Below, piece after piece: positions 62,000 to 64,000 of a stretch of 64,000 bases of DNA. Every line of letters starts with the position of its first letter. Within the stretch, counting starts at the first letter, position 1. Below the pieces are notes generated by a model, which was not told the origin of the DNA, made no database searches, and saw only the letters and a program-made list of their open reading frames with translations. The stretch is from Mytilus californianus (taxonomy: Eukaryota; Mollusca; Bivalvia; Mytilida; Mytilidae): contig NW_026262679.1 of assembly GCF_021869535.1 (NCBI RefSeq), positions 85,309,143 through 85,373,142 on the forward strand, read 5' to 3'. A program made the translations under genes and the position numbers.

Positions 62000-64000
62000 T
62001 GTTTCTGTTATTTTCTTTGGTGATATTTCGAAATGATTGATTTCAAAATTTATTGATTAAAAAAATATTATTTTAAGTGTGACACGGGAACATTTTATTT
62101 TGACAGATATCCAGGATATACTGTTACCAGAAAATAGTAAACAATCAAATTTATAATAAAAATTTTTCTCTTCTTTTTTTAAAAGGTTTTTTTGCTGTTT
62201 TCTGTATAATTTATCTTTCTTTAGAAATATATTTATACATTCCTTTTAGAACAAAAAAATATTTACGTCCCAAGAGAGAAAAAAATCCCAACAATTATTA
62301 TAGATAAATATTCCATACCTTCAAAATCCCATCACTTGACGAACAGGTGAACTCTGACTTTGGATGTAATGTTACATAACAATATATTGTCAGGTAGACG
62401 TGCAAACCAAAAGCAACCAGGTGACATTAAACATCCTGTGTATACATGTATTACCAGAGTTTAAATTTTGTGATATACAAAAGTTTTCATAACTGTACAA
62501 ATAAATATCTTCTCTTCCCCGTGTCAAACCAGAAGAAGTATGTATCATAATAAACTTTAAGAAAATATGAATATTATAAAAAAAAATCTTTTAAAAAAAA
62601 AATGTTTGCTTTAAAAGATAATCAAACTAATATTTATGTTTCTATAATTATTTTAAAGAAATATTTTGATTCAAATTTTAATTTAAATGGATTTTGTATT
62701 ATTTCGTAAAAAATTAAACGAGATTTCATTGAATATGATTTTATTATTTATTTTTTTTAATTCAATATTTTAATCAAAATCCAGGCATTCAATAAATCGA
62801 TATAAAGTTAAACTTGTGTAAAAAAATTTGTTATTGTATACATTTGAACAGAGACATATAATACAATTGCTCTGATTTCAACAACATTGTATACCCGACA
62901 ATATTTATCGACAGAGTTATCGGTCCTGAATAGGACTGATATAGTTGGGTATGAATGTTGATGTTTTTTGTTCGTGGATTTTAATTTTCTCATCATATAG
63001 TTATTTTTTTATTTCAATCCCACTCTTGGAAGTGCAACTGAAAATAACACACTGCAAATATCACTGATTTTATGGTTCTGTTCCTTTCTGTATCAAATAT
63101 GTACAGGATTTATTTGAGATGAATAAATATATATGTATATATTGTAGGTTTATAAATATATGAAAATTCAATATTTCATTTCAATGTGAAAATGTTTTCC
63201 GAAATCCATGTGTATTGTTTTGTATGTGTGAGTGTCATGCTGCCCATGAATGGCCCTTAATTTATAGTTGTAACATTAAATATTCTCATTCTTATTTGAT
63301 ATCTTTTTAATAATTTCATAAAATAATACCTATTTACAAATGATTTTAGAAAATACACACCTTTTACAGTCCTACATCTATCCCCAAAAAATCGCATCAA
63401 AATGATTTTAACACTTTAGAAAGTTGAAATACACGTGTTCAGAAACTTTTCCAACTCATTGTTTCCTGTGGTCAAAACTAGTGACAAATGTTTCATACAG
63501 TTGTTAATCTTAAGATAAGTCGGATTGTGAAATGTTCACATCCTAAGGATAATATAAACATACTGCCCTTGGATGAAGGTGATAGGGTAGATTAACACAC
63601 GAGGGGGGAAATTATCACCCAAGACGATAAACAACTCATAAAAAACTTTTAAAGCAAATAATTAAAATTCATAACGGACAGAACGCATTTCCTTAATGGG
63701 ATGTCTATGTCATATACGCTTACCCTGTCGACGCACCCGCTCTTGTTCCTTTTGGAGTTCATGCGATTCCATCAGTTTTCATTGTTACATTGATTTGTCT
63801 ATTCTTAATCGATTTACGAGATTAGAACATCGGAAAATCAATATTGCCTTACCTTACCCACCATTTTCTTCGGAAAATGTCTATACCAAGTCAGGAATAA
63901 GACAGTTGTTTTCCACTCTTTCTGTAGGTTGATAACGCTTGATTTTGTCAGTTTGTACGGAATTCCGCTTTTTGAATTTACGTTGGAGTTCGGTATTTTT
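62000..64000. other. AT-rich DNA with no gene recognised
   Basis: Only short open frames, no domain recognised, and no known repeat copy. Long A- and T-runs lie at about 62575-62605 and 62745-62760. Confidence 0.45.

Overview
The window reads as nuclear DNA of a marine mussel, most likely Mytilus or a close relative. It is AT-rich, has long introns, and is packed with dispersed repeats that I associate with Mytilus genomes. These include the GATGTGGTATGATTGCC family, hairpin-headed elements starting ATGCCCCC, GTCCCCC or AGCTCACC, a tRNA-derived SINE ending in (AATC)n, and a retroelement tail containing GGGCCAGCTGAAGGACGCC. The species call rests on recognising these repeats and was not checked by any search.

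Only one convincing host gene is present. On the + strand, 14525-32978, eight coding exons join in frame into an 887-residue protein. In order it has a short disordered N-terminus, a TIR domain (about residues 104-255) whose spacing best fits the TICAM (TRIF/TRAM) adaptor family, a charged helical stretch, a RHIM-like motif (478-486), a long Ser/Glu-rich linker, and a UBA-like domain (about 770-816) of the kind found in IAP proteins. TIR followed by RHIM is the TRIF layout. A UBA at the C-terminus is not part of vertebrate TRIF as I know it, which makes this the main biological finding. All eight coding exons and both candidate polyadenylation signals are in the window; any upstream non-coding exon was not resolved.

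Layout. 0-3 kb: no gene seen. 3.1-9.1 kb: diverged duplications, hairpin-headed and unit-array repeats, and a broken hAT-type transposase start. 9.3-10.5 kb: a recent 445-bp tandem duplication. 11.6-11.9 kb: a LINE endonuclease remnant. 12-14.5 kb: dispersed repeats and a MITE just upstream of the gene. 14.5-33 kb: the TICAM-like gene, whose introns hold MITEs, SINEs, a 65-nt-arm hairpin and nested hairpin-headed elements. 35-46 kb: arrays of hairpin-headed elements, with a Penelope-like reverse transcriptase inserted at 43.4-45.2 kb. 46-53 kb: mostly unassigned DNA, repeat tails and one foldback element. 53.5-58.4 kb: a nearly full-length but frameshifted non-LTR retrotransposon on the minus strand. 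60.0-60.5 kb: another LINE 3' remnant. 60.5-64 kb: nothing firm.

Across the window, repeat families with different heads share one rule: a left-end hairpin, a CpG-rich microsatellite, tandem units of about 160-190 bp, and a tail that repeats the right half of the hairpin. The units of several families can be aligned to each other by eye. This suggests one modular superfamily, possibly Helentron-related (HINE/pearl-like).
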